A stretch of 64,000 nt of DNA from NCBI GenBank assembly GCA_050633365.1, contig JBOEGJ010000006.1:372001-436000 (forward strand), given 5' to 3'. Shown here in pieces: positions 1-8,747 of the stretch; within the stretch, counting starts at the first letter, position 1; each line of letters opens with the position of its first letter. The notes under the pieces are model-generated. The model made no database searches and was not told where the DNA came from. It was given only the letters and a program-made list of their open reading frames with translations. The stretch is from Pseudomaricurvus sp050633365 (GTDB lineage Bacteria; Pseudomonadota; Gammaproteobacteria; Pseudomonadales; Cellvibrionaceae). The position numbers and the translations under genes were made by a program.

Positions 1-45
1 AATCGCCTTGAATCGGCTTAGCCATGGCGCCCTGAACTTCACCAG

Positions 46-804
46 CTACTCAACCAAAGATTGCAAGCCATAGCCAACGACATACGCCAAGCCTGCGGCC
101 ACCGCTCCCACCACCAAGGTTTCAACCGCGGAGATAAAATAGCTGCCTCGAGTAAAGTGCCCTTTGGCCAAACCCACCAACACAAACGCCAGAAACGTTA
201 ATCCGGTACTGATGAGAAACGGCGATTCGATCATGTCGGGCATGAAAAAGTTCACCACAAAGGTCAGTAGCGGTAAAAAGCCCGCCGCGAGAAATGCGAT
301 AAAAGTAGCGCCCGCAGACCACCAGGCGTTGCTATCTTCGGGATTCAAACCGTGCTCTTCGTGCATCATGGTATCGACCCAAACCTTTCGATTAGCAGTA
401 ATCGCGGCGACTAAATCCTCAAGTGCCTGCCCTTCAAACCCCTTCAACGCAAAAATCTGACGTACCTCTTCTATTTCGCCTTCTGGGTAGGCGTCGATTT
501 CGGCCTCTTCACGCTCGCGCATGGATTCTCTATAGGCATTCTCAGCCCGGGTTCCCAAAAAATTACTCGCCGCCATACTAAAGCCATCGGCCAACAGGTT
601 GGCAAGCCCGAGCACGATAATGACACCTGTGCTTAACCCCGCGCCGGAAACACCTGAAACGATAGCAAAGGTTGTAATGGAGCCATCGATAGCACCGTAA
701 ATCATGTCTTTTAAGTAACGCTGCCGAGGGCCGGAGCTTAGCCTCTGATAGATCGCCTCTGGCGTGTGAGAAGGTTGAAGTGTCAGCCGACTTAAGCGAA
801 TCAT
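46..804 (-). CDS. VIT1/CCC1 family metal transporter
   Basis: Integral membrane protein of the VIT1/CCC1 family, whose members move Fe2+ or Mn2+ across a membrane. The first membrane pair (about residues 32-80) carries the family pattern GAIDGSITTFAIVSG followed by GLANLLADGFSMAASN. A long acidic, Glu- and Met-containing soluble segment (about 85-160, with MREREEAEID and MMHEEHGL) corresponds to the cytosolic metal-binding helices, and three more membrane helices follow. ATG at 804 is chosen over an in-frame TTG at 813 because GAGGAG lies 9 bases upstream of it. It is downstream of mshQ on the same strand but separated by about 70 bases, so it need not be part of the MSHA operon. The metal cannot be told from sequence alone. 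Confidence 0.85.
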   Translation of the reverse strand: MIRLSRLTLQPSHTPEAIYQRLSSGPRQRYLKDMIYGAIDGSITTFAIVSGVSGAGLSTGVIIVLGLANLLADGFSMAASNFLGTRAENAYRESMREREEAEIDAYPEGEIEEVRQIFALKGFEGQALEDLVAAITANRKVWVDTMMHEEHGLNPEDSNAWWSAGATFIAFLAAGFLPLLTFVVNFFMPDMIESPFLISTGLTFLAFVLVGLAKGHFTRGSYFISAVETLVVGAVAAGLAYVVGYGLQSLVE

Positions 805-874
805 GTGCGCCAACTCCTCGCCCAGTAATTTGGCAGGTCTTTAAGGGTTAATAACCGGAAGATTTAACTAACGG

Positions 875-3800
875 TTATAGCGGCGACAGAACCTCTCGCC
901 AGTAAATGATTCTATCGTGACCACGATAGGATTCAAAGGTGACGGTAAAACGCGGTAAGTCGAAGTCGTCAGCATCATTATAATTACCATCCTGATCCCA
1001 ATCGAATTGCAGCCAGGGGAAATTGGTCAAATCCACATCCACTCGGAAAAAACCTTGCGCGCCGGGTGCCCCCACAAACATACCCGAATCCCCATTCCCC
1101 CCACCGAGTCCATCACCGAAAGCGAGCGTGGCATTGCCGGTGGGATCATAGCTAAAACTGACCGCAGGATCGCTACCCACGGGAGCAGTGACGGGATCAG
1201 TTGTCATGAAAGCGCCAGCGCCACCGGAATCGATAAAAGTGATATCCGTACGTGGAATCTGTGTTTCGTCGCCAGCGGACAAGATCCAAATCGAACCATT
1301 CCAATACTGCACCTGCAACGGCACTGACAAGCCTGCCGATTCGGGCCCCCATACATCAGTGGCGTACAAGCGCGCAAAACGTTGGCTGGTTACGCCTAAC
1401 TCTACGTGATCAAGTGTTGGTTCTAGGCTAGCGCTCAGATCAGTATCTAAATCAATGTTAGAGGTTTCTAAATCGTAGCTACCTTCTGTCTCGTCAACCC
1501 TCACACCGACGGTCAAATTAGTTAACGGCGCTTCGAGAAGTGCGGTTCGCTGAATCTGCAGTTGTGCGGTTGTATCGCCAACTCCATCTGCCCAATTTAT
1601 GACGGTCGCCGATGCCGCGATTCGAGTTTCATCAAACAGAACAGGCACAGCATCCAAGAGCGCATCGTAGCTCAGGTGACTGGCATCATTATCGATTTTC
1701 GCAAAGACATCTTTATAGTTGCTGGTAACACCTCCAAATAGATTCTCGGCTTGAATATCAAAACTCACATCAAAAGGCTGCATCAAATAACTGAAGCTGC
1801 CGTTCGCCTCTGTCAATTGAGGATTTTGTATCGAAAACTGTGCCGGTACAAAGCGCCCAATCGTCGCACTGGTTGATAGCGCAATATCCGCATCGGTCGC
1901 GCCCAAATAATCATCGATTACTCCCGCACTGAATGTAAACGCTCCAACCTCGGATACCGACTGAGAAACCGTTACCGTTCCTCCCGTCGCAATAGTTGCT
2001 CCGCCTAAGCTGATTGAGCCATCGCTGCCGGGGGTCGGCGCAACTAGATCATGGGACAACGGGATTGATGAGAACGTAAAATTGGGCGTAATGGCGTTAG
2101 AACAAAACTGGGTATCGGCTTGCCCCGCGGTTGCCCAAGCTCGCGCACTGATCGTTAATGGAAATGGTTCGCCTGCAGGGCGTATCACTGAACAGTCTTG
2201 ATACGGTGCACTACAACTGGCGTTGGGATCACTACTGACGACACACAAGCCCGCGGGTCTGACGACGAAATCGTTGCTACTACCGCTCACGGTGACACTG
2301 CTGCTACCAACCGTAAGATCGGCCTGCGCGTGTAAACTGATTTGACCAGCGTCGGCATAAGCCATGGTAAAACTCGCCGTACCATTGGATAAGAAATTAA
2401 GAGGAACATTGGTATAGCTTAAAGTCCCGCCGGAATTGGAACCGTCTAAATCCACACCATTTAACGTCAGATGATTTGTCAGCGCACAATTACTCGGATT
2501 ATTACACTCATAAGCCAAACCGATATTTTCTGGAAGTCCAGTCAACAACGCTTCACAACGTCCTGTTGCAGGATCAGAATGAATGGCCCGAATGGTTAGC
2601 GTTGCAGCGCCGGGCGCTTGATCCGAACTCTTGGCCGATATTTGAGTGCCGATGGCGTCGACCACATCATCGCTAAAGAACTTAAAGGCGGTATCCACAA
2701 AAACCAAATTTTCGTCTTCACTACCGCCACTGTTTTCTGTCGCCGTGCCATCAGTGATATCAATATTTAGCGTTGCCGGCGTCGTTTTAACCAAACCCAA
2801 TTCAACGCTGGTCTCGCCACCAGCGTAAGTGTATTGATTCCCGACCAAGCTACCCGAGCCGCTGATCAACGCCCAGCCATCATTGGCCACACTCGTGGTC
2901 AAAGTAATGGTTTTACCGTCGGCGGAAACCGCGTTATGTGAACTGTCATGCGGTGTGACGACCACACTGGCAGGCTCGCAGGTTACCGTCGGGCTTGAAT
3001 GGCTGATGGCGTAGTGGTCTGGACCTATATCGCAAGGGTGCGTCTCGTTATAAACCAAGCCAACTTGAGAACTGTTTAGGCTGCTATCGAAAATTCTAAC
3101 TTCGTCGATAAAACCATCGAAGGTACGGCTATTGAACCCCAAGTCTGTGCCAATCAATACCGGATCGTTATTTTGGGTGAGAGTACCCGTGTCATTATGA
3201 GATCCAGCTAGCACACCGTTGAGATAAATTTGCTGGGATCCATTGGCATAGACGATGGTAATATGCGTCCAAGTATTCAGGGCGACCACGCCAGTGGAGG
3301 TCAGTTCATTCGAACCTCCACCCCACCACCAATTAACTCGGCCAGAGGTATTTAGATGGAATTCGAAGTTCTCATCTTTAGAAACAATGGTGCTTAAACC
3401 TGATGACGGATAGCTATGTGGATACACCCAGACGCTAACGCTCAAGGCTGTAGGCAAATCTAAGATGGAACCTGTGCCTGGGTCATTAATCTGAACATAA
3501 CCTGAGTTAGGCCCGTCAAAAACGCCATAGCGACAGGTACCGGGATCACCAACAATGGCCGGAGAAACAATCTCTGTACCGGGCAGACCACCCACATTTA
3601 TTGCACGACCGTGAAGACCATTGGGGCCTTCATCTTGAACTTCGTTTACCGCACCCAACCAGAGCGTCTCATCCAAATACCACTCTGCGATGGCAGTCGG
3701 TGGAACCGGAGGGCCGGATTCAATCACCACGACATCATCAATGTGCCAGTAATCAACATTGTTATCGCTATTCGCATTTTGAAACCTTAGCCTCAATGCG

Positions 3801-4255
3801 TCATGCAGTGCTGCGGCCGGTAGTTCGTAGCTGCGATCGAATATTTCCCCCGGCGTGCCACTGCCGGTGAAGGTCTCCAAAACGAACCAACTGCCTGAGT
3901 TATCGGAATACTCTACCGTGAGATTTTCGCCAGTATCAGGATCCTCTGAGAAACTATCGGCGCCGCGACGCACCCATACATTCAGAGTTGCCGCAGGTAC
4001 CGCTGCGTCAATGGATCTAGAAGATTTCAAGGTTAATGAATCGGGGCCATCTCGTAAAAAAGCAGCTTGAGGAGGAGAGTCGAACGTTGCGGTGCTTGTT
4101 CCTACATCACTGGTGCTTGATCGATTCCAGTCCGCCGATAAATCACCATTTGAGTTGAAGTATTCTTCGAACAAAATATCACCGGGTGCAGCAGTCACAA
4201 CGCCCGATAAAGCTAACAACACAAAGAAACTAAACGCCCATGAGAGCTTTATCAT
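875..4255 (-). CDS. mshQ: MSHA biogenesis protein MshQ
   Basis: Last gene of the MSHA pilus locus. 1126 residues with a cleavable signal peptide (residues 1-22, ending VVTAA). About residues 190-410 form a LamG/concanavalin-like jelly-roll domain (SVSVWVYP, TWTHITIVY, FIDEVRIFDSS). The rest is a long, secreted, Cys-containing, beta-rich region. The C-terminus ends in IIYWREVLSPL, the typical end of MshQ (DUF6701) proteins. By family it is thought to be a large surface or pilus-associated adhesin-like subunit, but its function is unproven. The GAGGG ribosome site before ATG 4255 supports the start. It follows mshP after about 47 bases. A 7-bp hairpin (ATAACCG with CGGTTAT) straddles the stop but lacks a T-run, so it is a poor terminator candidate. 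Confidence 0.9.
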   Translation of the reverse strand: MIKLSWAFSFFVLLALSGVVTAAPGDILFEEYFNSNGDLSADWNRSSTSDVGTSTATFDSPPQAAFLRDGPDSLTLKSSRSIDAAVPAATLNVWVRRGADSFSEDPDTGENLTVEYSDNSGSWFVLETFTGSGTPGEIFDRSYELPAAALHDALRLRFQNANSDNNVDYWHIDDVVVIESGPPVPPTAIAEWYLDETLWLGAVNEVQDEGPNGLHGRAINVGGLPGTEIVSPAIVGDPGTCRYGVFDGPNSGYVQINDPGTGSILDLPTALSVSVWVYPHSYPSSGLSTIVSKDENFEFHLNTSGRVNWWWGGGSNELTSTGVVALNTWTHITIVYANGSQQIYLNGVLAGSHNDTGTLTQNNDPVLIGTDLGFNSRTFDGFIDEVRIFDSSLNSSQVGLVYNETHPCDIGPDHYAISHSSPTVTCEPASVVVTPHDSSHNAVSADGKTITLTTSVANDGWALISGSGSLVGNQYTYAGGETSVELGLVKTTPATLNIDITDGTATENSGGSEDENLVFVDTAFKFFSDDVVDAIGTQISAKSSDQAPGAATLTIRAIHSDPATGRCEALLTGLPENIGLAYECNNPSNCALTNHLTLNGVDLDGSNSGGTLSYTNVPLNFLSNGTASFTMAYADAGQISLHAQADLTVGSSSVTVSGSSNDFVVRPAGLCVVSSDPNASCSAPYQDCSVIRPAGEPFPLTISARAWATAGQADTQFCSNAITPNFTFSSIPLSHDLVAPTPGSDGSISLGGATIATGGTVTVSQSVSEVGAFTFSAGVIDDYLGATDADIALSTSATIGRFVPAQFSIQNPQLTEANGSFSYLMQPFDVSFDIQAENLFGGVTSNYKDVFAKIDNDASHLSYDALLDAVPVLFDETRIAASATVINWADGVGDTTAQLQIQRTALLEAPLTNLTVGVRVDETEGSYDLETSNIDLDTDLSASLEPTLDHVELGVTSQRFARLYATDVWGPESAGLSVPLQVQYWNGSIWILSAGDETQIPRTDITFIDSGGAGAFMTTDPVTAPVGSDPAVSFSYDPTGNATLAFGDGLGGGNGDSGMFVGAPGAQGFFRVDVDLTNFPWLQFDWDQDGNYNDADDFDLPRFTVTFESYRGHDRIIYWREVLSPL

Positions 4256-4302
4256 TTTAGCCCTCTATTTATTTTGATCATTGTATTTCCTGAGAGACGC
4301 AT

Positions 4303-4761
4303 TTAAAGCCCCTCACGAATAAACGACGAGACCTGAATCCTTCTCGAAGCTGATGTCGACCCAGAACCACAATTACCATTGCTTGAAATCGAAAAGAATG
4401 TGGTCGCACTACCACCGTCCACATTACTCGAACAAGTAATCGTTGCCGAACAATTGGCCAAACCCGCGCCACCAAAGTTAACCAGATCACCATTGACCGA
4501 AGCGCAATTGGCAGTGGCTGCCGCTCTTGTAATCGCGGAACCTCCACTGGCAACGTAATAGACTTGATTCATAGCGTACTGACCACCACTTTCGGCAGCA
4601 TAAAACGCCTGTAGACTAATAGCTTCTTGCGCCGCCGCCAAAGACGATTGACCAGAAAATCTAGCAACCGTTAACGCAAGCGCGCCAAGAGCGATGATTA
4701 AGAACATCACCACCGGGAGCAAAAAACCTCTTTGTCTTTTAGGAAGAGCATTAAGGAACAT
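4303..4761 (-). CDS. mshP: MSHA biogenesis protein MshP (PilX-like)
   Basis: Minor pilin-like protein of the MSHA system. A short basic leader (KRQRG) is followed by FLLPVVMFLIIALGALALTV, a prepilin-type N-terminal helix. Position 5 of the putative mature protein is Pro rather than the usual Glu; this resembles PilX/MshP proteins rather than major pilins. The mature part contains four Cys and is Ser/Gly rich. Its ATG lies inside the end of mshO (11-base overlap), so translation is probably coupled. Expected to act in the periplasm and inner membrane in priming or decorating the pilus. Confidence 0.85.
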   Translation of the reverse strand: MFLNALPKRQRGFLLPVVMFLIIALGALALTVARFSGQSSLAAAQEAISLQAFYAAESGGQYAMNQVYYVASGGSAITRAAATANCASVNGDLVNFGGAGLANCSATITCSSNVDGGSATTFFSISSNGNCGSGSTSASRRIQVSSFIREGL

Positions 4762-5527
4762 TGCGAATAAGCACCTCTTGATTGAGGGCGACGGTTTCTG
4801 AGCTTCGAGTGAAGGTTAATCTCATAGCGAGTAAACTGTTTCGCTCTTCAGTGCTTGCCGAAAGCGTAAACGGAGAGCCGTTGCTGGCGACGCCTTGAGC
4901 CATTAGGCTTCCTGTACCGGTGGGCACACCAGTCGTCGTGGCAGGCGTTGCATAACCACTGTAATAACGAAGCTCATTGGCCACCACACAAAAAGCGGCG
5001 GGGTTATCGGCAAGGTAAAATCGATTGGACACCGAGTTGCGTAAAAATTGATGAGCCGCCGCCAAGCTCAGGGTGTTATCACTGTGATCCTCAGCGCCTG
5101 CAACTGACGTGCTGACCGCAGAGCCTGAATAGATTTCATTGCTAGTGAGCGCCGCCACATAAACGTAGAGTGCACTGCCAAATGTCACCTGGTAGCCGCC
5201 GCTATTAATCATCGCAAGAGCTGCGGCATTGTTACTCGCATCGGGTAATTCACCGATATAGTTTCCTCCACCGGCGATGGGTAGGAACTCAACACATTGA
5301 TTGGTATTGGTCACGCGCACACTGTTGGGTACCGCTGCGCGCAGCTGCCGAGTCATGCGTTCCAATGCTTGCCGGCCGTGAGCCACAAGTTTTCCGCGAT
5401 CAACCGTACGGTTGTAGTTATCCAACGTCGAGACAATAAATCGAACGCTAAAAGTCCCCATAATCGACAAGATCACGATGACTGCGATCAGTTCAATAAG
5501 AGTGAAACCACGAGAAGAAGTTCGCAT
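4751..5527 (-). CDS. mshO: MSHA minor pilin MshO
   Basis: Type IV prepilin-like protein of 258 residues. The leader MRTSSRG is followed by FTLIELIAVIVILSIMG, a canonical prepilin peptidase site with Glu at mature position 5. The body resembles PilW/MshO minor pilins (NYNRTVDRGKLVAHGRQALERMTRQLR, a conserved long helix). The start codon shares bases with the mshD stop (TAATG), and the end overlaps mshP. It should be processed by a PilD-type peptidase, which is not encoded in this window, and work with MshC, MshD and MshP in pilus initiation. Confidence 0.9.
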   Translation of the reverse strand: MRTSSRGFTLIELIAVIVILSIMGTFSVRFIVSTLDNYNRTVDRGKLVAHGRQALERMTRQLRAAVPNSVRVTNTNQCVEFLPIAGGGNYIGELPDASNNAAALAMINSGGYQVTFGSALYVYVAALTSNEIYSGSAVSTSVAGAEDHSDNTLSLAAAHQFLRNSVSNRFYLADNPAAFCVVANELRYYSGYATPATTTGVPTGTGSLMAQGVASNGSPFTLSASTEERNSLLAMRLTFTRSSETVALNQEVLIRNVP

Positions 5528-6018
5528 TAGAAATTTGCACGGTACGCGCTGAGCACCGCACTACCTCCCCCGGTTGAGATCACCGTAACGGTAATACGCC
5601 GCGCTTGATCATTGCCGCTTAGCCCTAACTGCGTGCCCGCGTTAACTACCGTAACGCTGATCTGGCATTGATCCAGGCTGTTGTCGGTATGAGCGTGAAA
5701 ATCACCGACATCATCCAACCCAGCCTCTGCAGAGATTCCTAAACAGGCGCCCGCGCCTAGATCCGCACTACCACAAGCGGGAACGCCTCCCGAAGGAGTA
5801 TTCTCGTCAAATTTACGGGCGAGTACTTGATCCATTTTGGCTTGGGCACATTCCAATGCTCGTATCTGCACAACAGGATCAATACTATTAACCGCCGCCT
5901 GATTAAACACACGAATAAGTGCCATAAGCGCGATACTGATCACCACAACCGCTACAATTAGCTCAATCAGGGTGAATCCGGCAGCGCTTCTTTGTTGGTG
6001 ATTGTGATTAATTCGCAT
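5527..6018 (-). CDS. mshD: MSHA minor pilin MshD
   Basis: Prepilin-like protein of 163 residues with leader MRINHNHQQRSAAG and mature start FTLIELIVAVVVISIAL, with Glu at position 5. The sequence QIRALECAQAKMDQVLARKFDENTP matches the PilV/MshD group. ATG 6018 is chosen over an upstream in-frame GTG at 6030; both overlap the end of mshC. Four Cys in the body probably form periplasmic disulphides. It belongs to the minor pilin block mshC-D-O-P. Confidence 0.88.
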   Translation of the reverse strand: MRINHNHQQRSAAGFTLIELIVAVVVISIALMALIRVFNQAAVNSIDPVVQIRALECAQAKMDQVLARKFDENTPSGGVPACGSADLGAGACLGISAEAGLDDVGDFHAHTDNSLDQCQISVTVVNAGTQLGLSGNDQARRITVTVISTGGGSAVLSAYRANF

Positions 6019-6445
6019 AACCACTGTCACTCACCGTAACCGAAAGGTTGACGCCATTTCTCGACAGAGTAAACACCGAGCTATTGGTACGACCAAGCTT
6101 GTCATAATTGAGTGTTATCGCCGGAGCCAGAACAACACCTGCGTTCAGTGTTAAAGGGTATTGAGCACTGCCATGAAGCAATGCAACACCATTTTCGGTG
6201 ACGCTAATAGAGTTCGACGAAGTGACAACCCGAATAGGGTTTGTATTGCTATCGCGCGCCATAGCGATTTGCTGTGCATAAAACAAAGCCGCGATAACAT
6301 CATCACGGCTCGCCTGCACTGCGCTGCCAGTATCGGTAAAACGCGAGCTTACACTGATGGAGATCACCGCCAGCAAGACAATAACGGCGATCAATTCGAT
6401 CAGTGTAAAACCACGATTTTGGGAACAGCGTGATCCCACCCTCAT
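6008..6445 (-). CDS. mshC: MSHA minor pilin MshC
   Basis: Prepilin-like protein of 145 residues. The leader MRVGSRCSQNRG is followed by FTLIELIAVIVLLAVIS, and the GspH/FimT-like body includes DDVIAALFYAQQIAMARDS, typical of minor pilins of this type. ATG 6445 is preferred over an in-frame TTG at 6448. It lies 21 bases after mshA, with a weak hairpin at the junction, and overlaps mshD. Probably part of the pilus initiation complex. Confidence 0.88.
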   Translation of the reverse strand: MRVGSRCSQNRGFTLIELIAVIVLLAVISISVSSRFTDTGSAVQASRDDVIAALFYAQQIAMARDSNTNPIRVVTSSNSISVTENGVALLHGSAQYPLTLNAGVVLAPAITLNYDKLGRTNSSVFTLSRNGVNLSVTVSDSGYAN

Positions 6446-6448
6446 CAA

Positions 6449-6474
6449 GCAAGAAACCGAAAAACGTTATTCGG
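6449..6474 (-). terminator. weak hairpin after mshA (possible attenuator)
   Basis: On the minus strand the end of mshA can form CCGAA-TAACGTTT-TTCGG followed by TTTCTT. The stem has only 5 bp and includes the stop codon in its loop. Such a leaky stop would let mshA be made in excess over mshC-Q. Low confidence. Confidence 0.3.
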
Positions 6475-6874
6475 CTTCGTGACCCACGAAGTTAGACGTA
6501 CCGTTGGCAGTCACTAGATCACAAGTTGCAGAGGACTCGTCGGCAATTACAGCTGAGGTAATCGTATAGCCAGTATAGGCGGCTGTGAAAGCTGCGTAGT
6601 TGGCAATGCCGTCTAGCAAACCAGCAACTTCCTGACAATTCGCAACCGCAATCGGCGCAGTACCACCAACAACCCCTGCATCTTGCGCGACATCCGCCGC
6701 CTTATTCAGCGCCGATGCCGATGCCAAATTACCCGCAATACCATCTCGAGCGGCCACCTCGGCGCTGGCTGACAGATCGACAAATCTCGGCAATGCCGTC
6801 GCAGCCAAAACGCCAAGAATTACAATCACGGCGATCAATTCAATTAAAGTAAAACCACGTTGTTGCTTGTTCAT
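6467..6874 (-). CDS. mshA: MSHA major pilin MshA
   Basis: The structural subunit of the MSHA pilus. Leader MNKQQRG and mature FTLIELIAVIVILGVLAATALPRFVDL form a textbook class IVa pilin N-terminus with Glu5. The short 135-residue length, the two mature Cys (NCQEVAG and ATCDLV) that can close the D-region loop, and the position between mshB and mshC identify MshA. It has its own GAGG ribosome site and is preceded by a 132-base spacer with a TATAAT-like box and two palindromes, so it can probably be transcribed separately at a high level. Function by family: surface attachment and near-surface motility through pilus extension and retraction. Confidence 0.92.
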   Translation of the reverse strand: MNKQQRGFTLIELIAVIVILGVLAATALPRFVDLSASAEVAARDGIAGNLASASALNKAADVAQDAGVVGGTAPIAVANCQEVAGLLDGIANYAAFTAAYTGYTITSAVIADESSATCDLVTANGTSNFVGHEAE

Positions 6875-6925
6875 GCCAAACCTCGTTAGCGATGTTTATA
6901 AAGAGTTTATCGCCTTCCTTTGCGT

Positions 6926-6960
6926 ATTCTTGAAGAATATATGATTTGAACTTCAAATCA
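6926..6960. promoter_or_regulatory. two adjacent palindromes in the mshA leader
   Basis: Two perfect inverted repeats lie upstream of mshA: ATTCTT-G-AAGAAT at 6926-6938 and TGATTTGAA-C-TTCAAATCA at 6942-6960 (9 bp each arm, one central base). On the minus strand a TATAAT box lies upstream (6978-6983), so both would fall in the 5' leader or next to the promoter. They could be operator sites or leader hairpins. AT-rich arms and one-base centres suit a dimeric protein site better than RNA. Confidence 0.5.
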
Positions 6961-7006
6961 GCCTTAAAAACCTAAAAATTATATTCAGTATAGTGTTTAT
7001 TCCCCC

Positions 7007-7519
7007 CTATTCCAGATAGTCGGTTACACTTCGAACCCGACCGTTATCCATATAATATTCGAAGTAGTATTCGCTCGAATCTCGCGTTATCAAGTTATAT
7101 CGGCAGACATTATTTTTCGGCTTCGCCGACCAATATTTCACGCCGTTGGCATCAACGGGTATAACATCCGGTAGCTTTGAGGGATTTTGTAATAAAGACT
7201 CCCACAACTGTCGACAAACATTGACGCCTCCTTTATCGCTCAAGCCTAACTCTCCGATAGGCCAACCCTTATTGTTTACAGTAAGCAGGTACCCATCCAA
7301 CTCAACATGTTCTGGGCGGCCATCAATCATCCACTTCATATGAATGCCAGCCACAGCGGCCGAGAATCGACCCGACAAAAACTGCACCCCTGCGATTCTG
7401 GCATCCTCGACAATATCGGCGTAGTACTTCAGCGCTGCCGCTGACAATACCCCTATCATCACGATCACCATGATAAATTCCAGCAGTGTAAACCCCTGTG
7501 GCAACCTATCTCGAATCAT
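7007..7519 (-). CDS. mshB: MSHA pilin-like protein MshB
   Basis: Prepilin-like protein of 170 residues between mshG and mshA. Leader MIRDRLPQG, mature start FTLLEFIMVIVMIGVLSAAA with Glu at position 5. The segment GYLLTVNNKGWPIG is typical of MshB. One Cys pair (VCRQLW, VCRYNL) may form a disulphide. Many MSHA loci have mshF between mshG and mshB; no separate mshF is seen here, so this gene follows mshG directly (7-base gap). Its role is probably minor pilin or initiation. Confidence 0.8.
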   Translation of the reverse strand: MIRDRLPQGFTLLEFIMVIVMIGVLSAAALKYYADIVEDARIAGVQFLSGRFSAAVAGIHMKWMIDGRPEHVELDGYLLTVNNKGWPIGELGLSDKGGVNVCRQLWESLLQNPSKLPDVIPVDANGVKYWSAKPKNNVCRYNLITRDSSEYYFEYYMDNGRVRSVTDYLE

Positions 7520-7526
7520 CGCGCAC

Positions 7527-8747
7527 CTAGGTTTTTTGTATGTTGTACATTTCCCACATAGGTAAAAATATACCCAATGCGAGCACCATGACGAATCCCG
7601 CCATAATGACGATCATGATCGGCTCGATACGATCACTCAAAGTCTGTACATCGTAGTCCACCTCACGTTCGTAAAAACCCGACACTTCTTTTAGTAACTC
7701 TTCTACCTGCCCAGACTCTTCCCCTACGGCAATCATCTGCAAAACTAAGGGGGTAAACATGTCGCTGGCGTTGTGAGTTCTCAACAGGCTATCGCCGCGC
7801 TCAACACCGGATTTGATTTCACGAATTTTTCCCGCCAAGAAATTGTTATCGATGGCTTTTGCGCACAATTCCAGCGCTTGCGGTAAAGGCACACCCGACT
7901 TCAACATCAAAGCAAATGATCGTGAATAGCGAGCCATCAATGCTCGACTCAAAATATCTCCCACCAAGGGAATTTTGAGTTTAAATTCTCCCCACCAAAC
8001 AGAACCATCTTCGGTCTTAACATACTCTTTAAACGCAACCACTGCGCCTATTAGAACAACCAACATATAGGGCCAATAATTGACGAAAAACTCTGAGGTT
8101 CCCAATAGTATTCGAGTCGGCAGAGGTAGCTGAGCTTCAAATCGCGAGAACATATCGGCAAAAGCCGGTATCACAAAGATATTTACCACGGCCATTGCAA
8201 TCATTAATGCGACTAAAACAAATGACGGGTAGCGTAGAGCAGCCTTAATGCGTTTTCTGGTCTCTTGATCACGCTCTAGGTATTCACTTAACTGCTGAAA
8301 AACCGCTTCGAGCTGGCCGCTATCTTCCCCAACCCGAACCATATTGATATACAAGTTATCAAACACATCATCATGACGAACCATCGCGGTAGATAACTGC
8401 ATCCCGGTTTCGAGATCGTTGGCGATTTCATCCAATGCTGATTTCAAGCGCGGATGTCGCATAGAGACCATCAATCCGCGAATCCCTCGGATTAAGGGTA
8501 AGCCCGCTTTGGTAATGGTGTACATCTGTCTTGTCAGCATAATCAAATCATCAGGCTTTACCTTTTCAGGCCCGAAGATTTCGTTGAGATCGAAACCCGC
8601 TCCCTCCGAGCCGGCCGGTTCGATTGAAGTCGGTGTAATTCCCCGATTGCTCAATTGCGCGGCAGCCAAATCGATCGAGCCCACATCAAGTACGCCTTGC
8701 ACGCTTTGACCGTTATTGTCACGCCCTCGAAACTGAAACCGACTCAC
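7527..8747 (-). CDS. mshG: MSHA platform protein MshG (GspF/PilC family)
   Basis: Inner membrane platform protein of the MSHA machine, 406 residues, with two homologous GspF domains (about residues 70-195 and 270-395). Membrane helices lie near residues 170-195, 220-240 and 375-400. Family signatures are LTRQMYTITKAGLPL in the first half and FALMLKSGVPLPQALE with VGEESGQ in the second. By homology it sits under the pilus base and turns with the ATPase MshE. The start overlaps the end of mshE by 4 bases. Confidence 0.93.
   Translation of the reverse strand: MSRFQFRGRDNNGQSVQGVLDVGSIDLAAAQLSNRGITPTSIEPAGSEGAGFDLNEIFGPEKVKPDDLIMLTRQMYTITKAGLPLIRGIRGLMVSMRHPRLKSALDEIANDLETGMQLSTAMVRHDDVFDNLYINMVRVGEDSGQLEAVFQQLSEYLERDQETRKRIKAALRYPSFVLVALMIAMAVVNIFVIPAFADMFSRFEAQLPLPTRILLGTSEFFVNYWPYMLVVLIGAVVAFKEYVKTEDGSVWWGEFKLKIPLVGDILSRALMARYSRSFALMLKSGVPLPQALELCAKAIDNNFLAGKIREIKSGVERGDSLLRTHNASDMFTPLVLQMIAVGEESGQVEELLKEVSGFYEREVDYDVQTLSDRIEPIMIVIMAGFVMVLALGIFLPMWEMYNIQKT

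Noticed and set aside
4278..4553. 91-codon minus-strand ORF overlapping mshP
   Set aside because: It is a different frame inside mshP, Arg-rich and without any prepilin or family feature.
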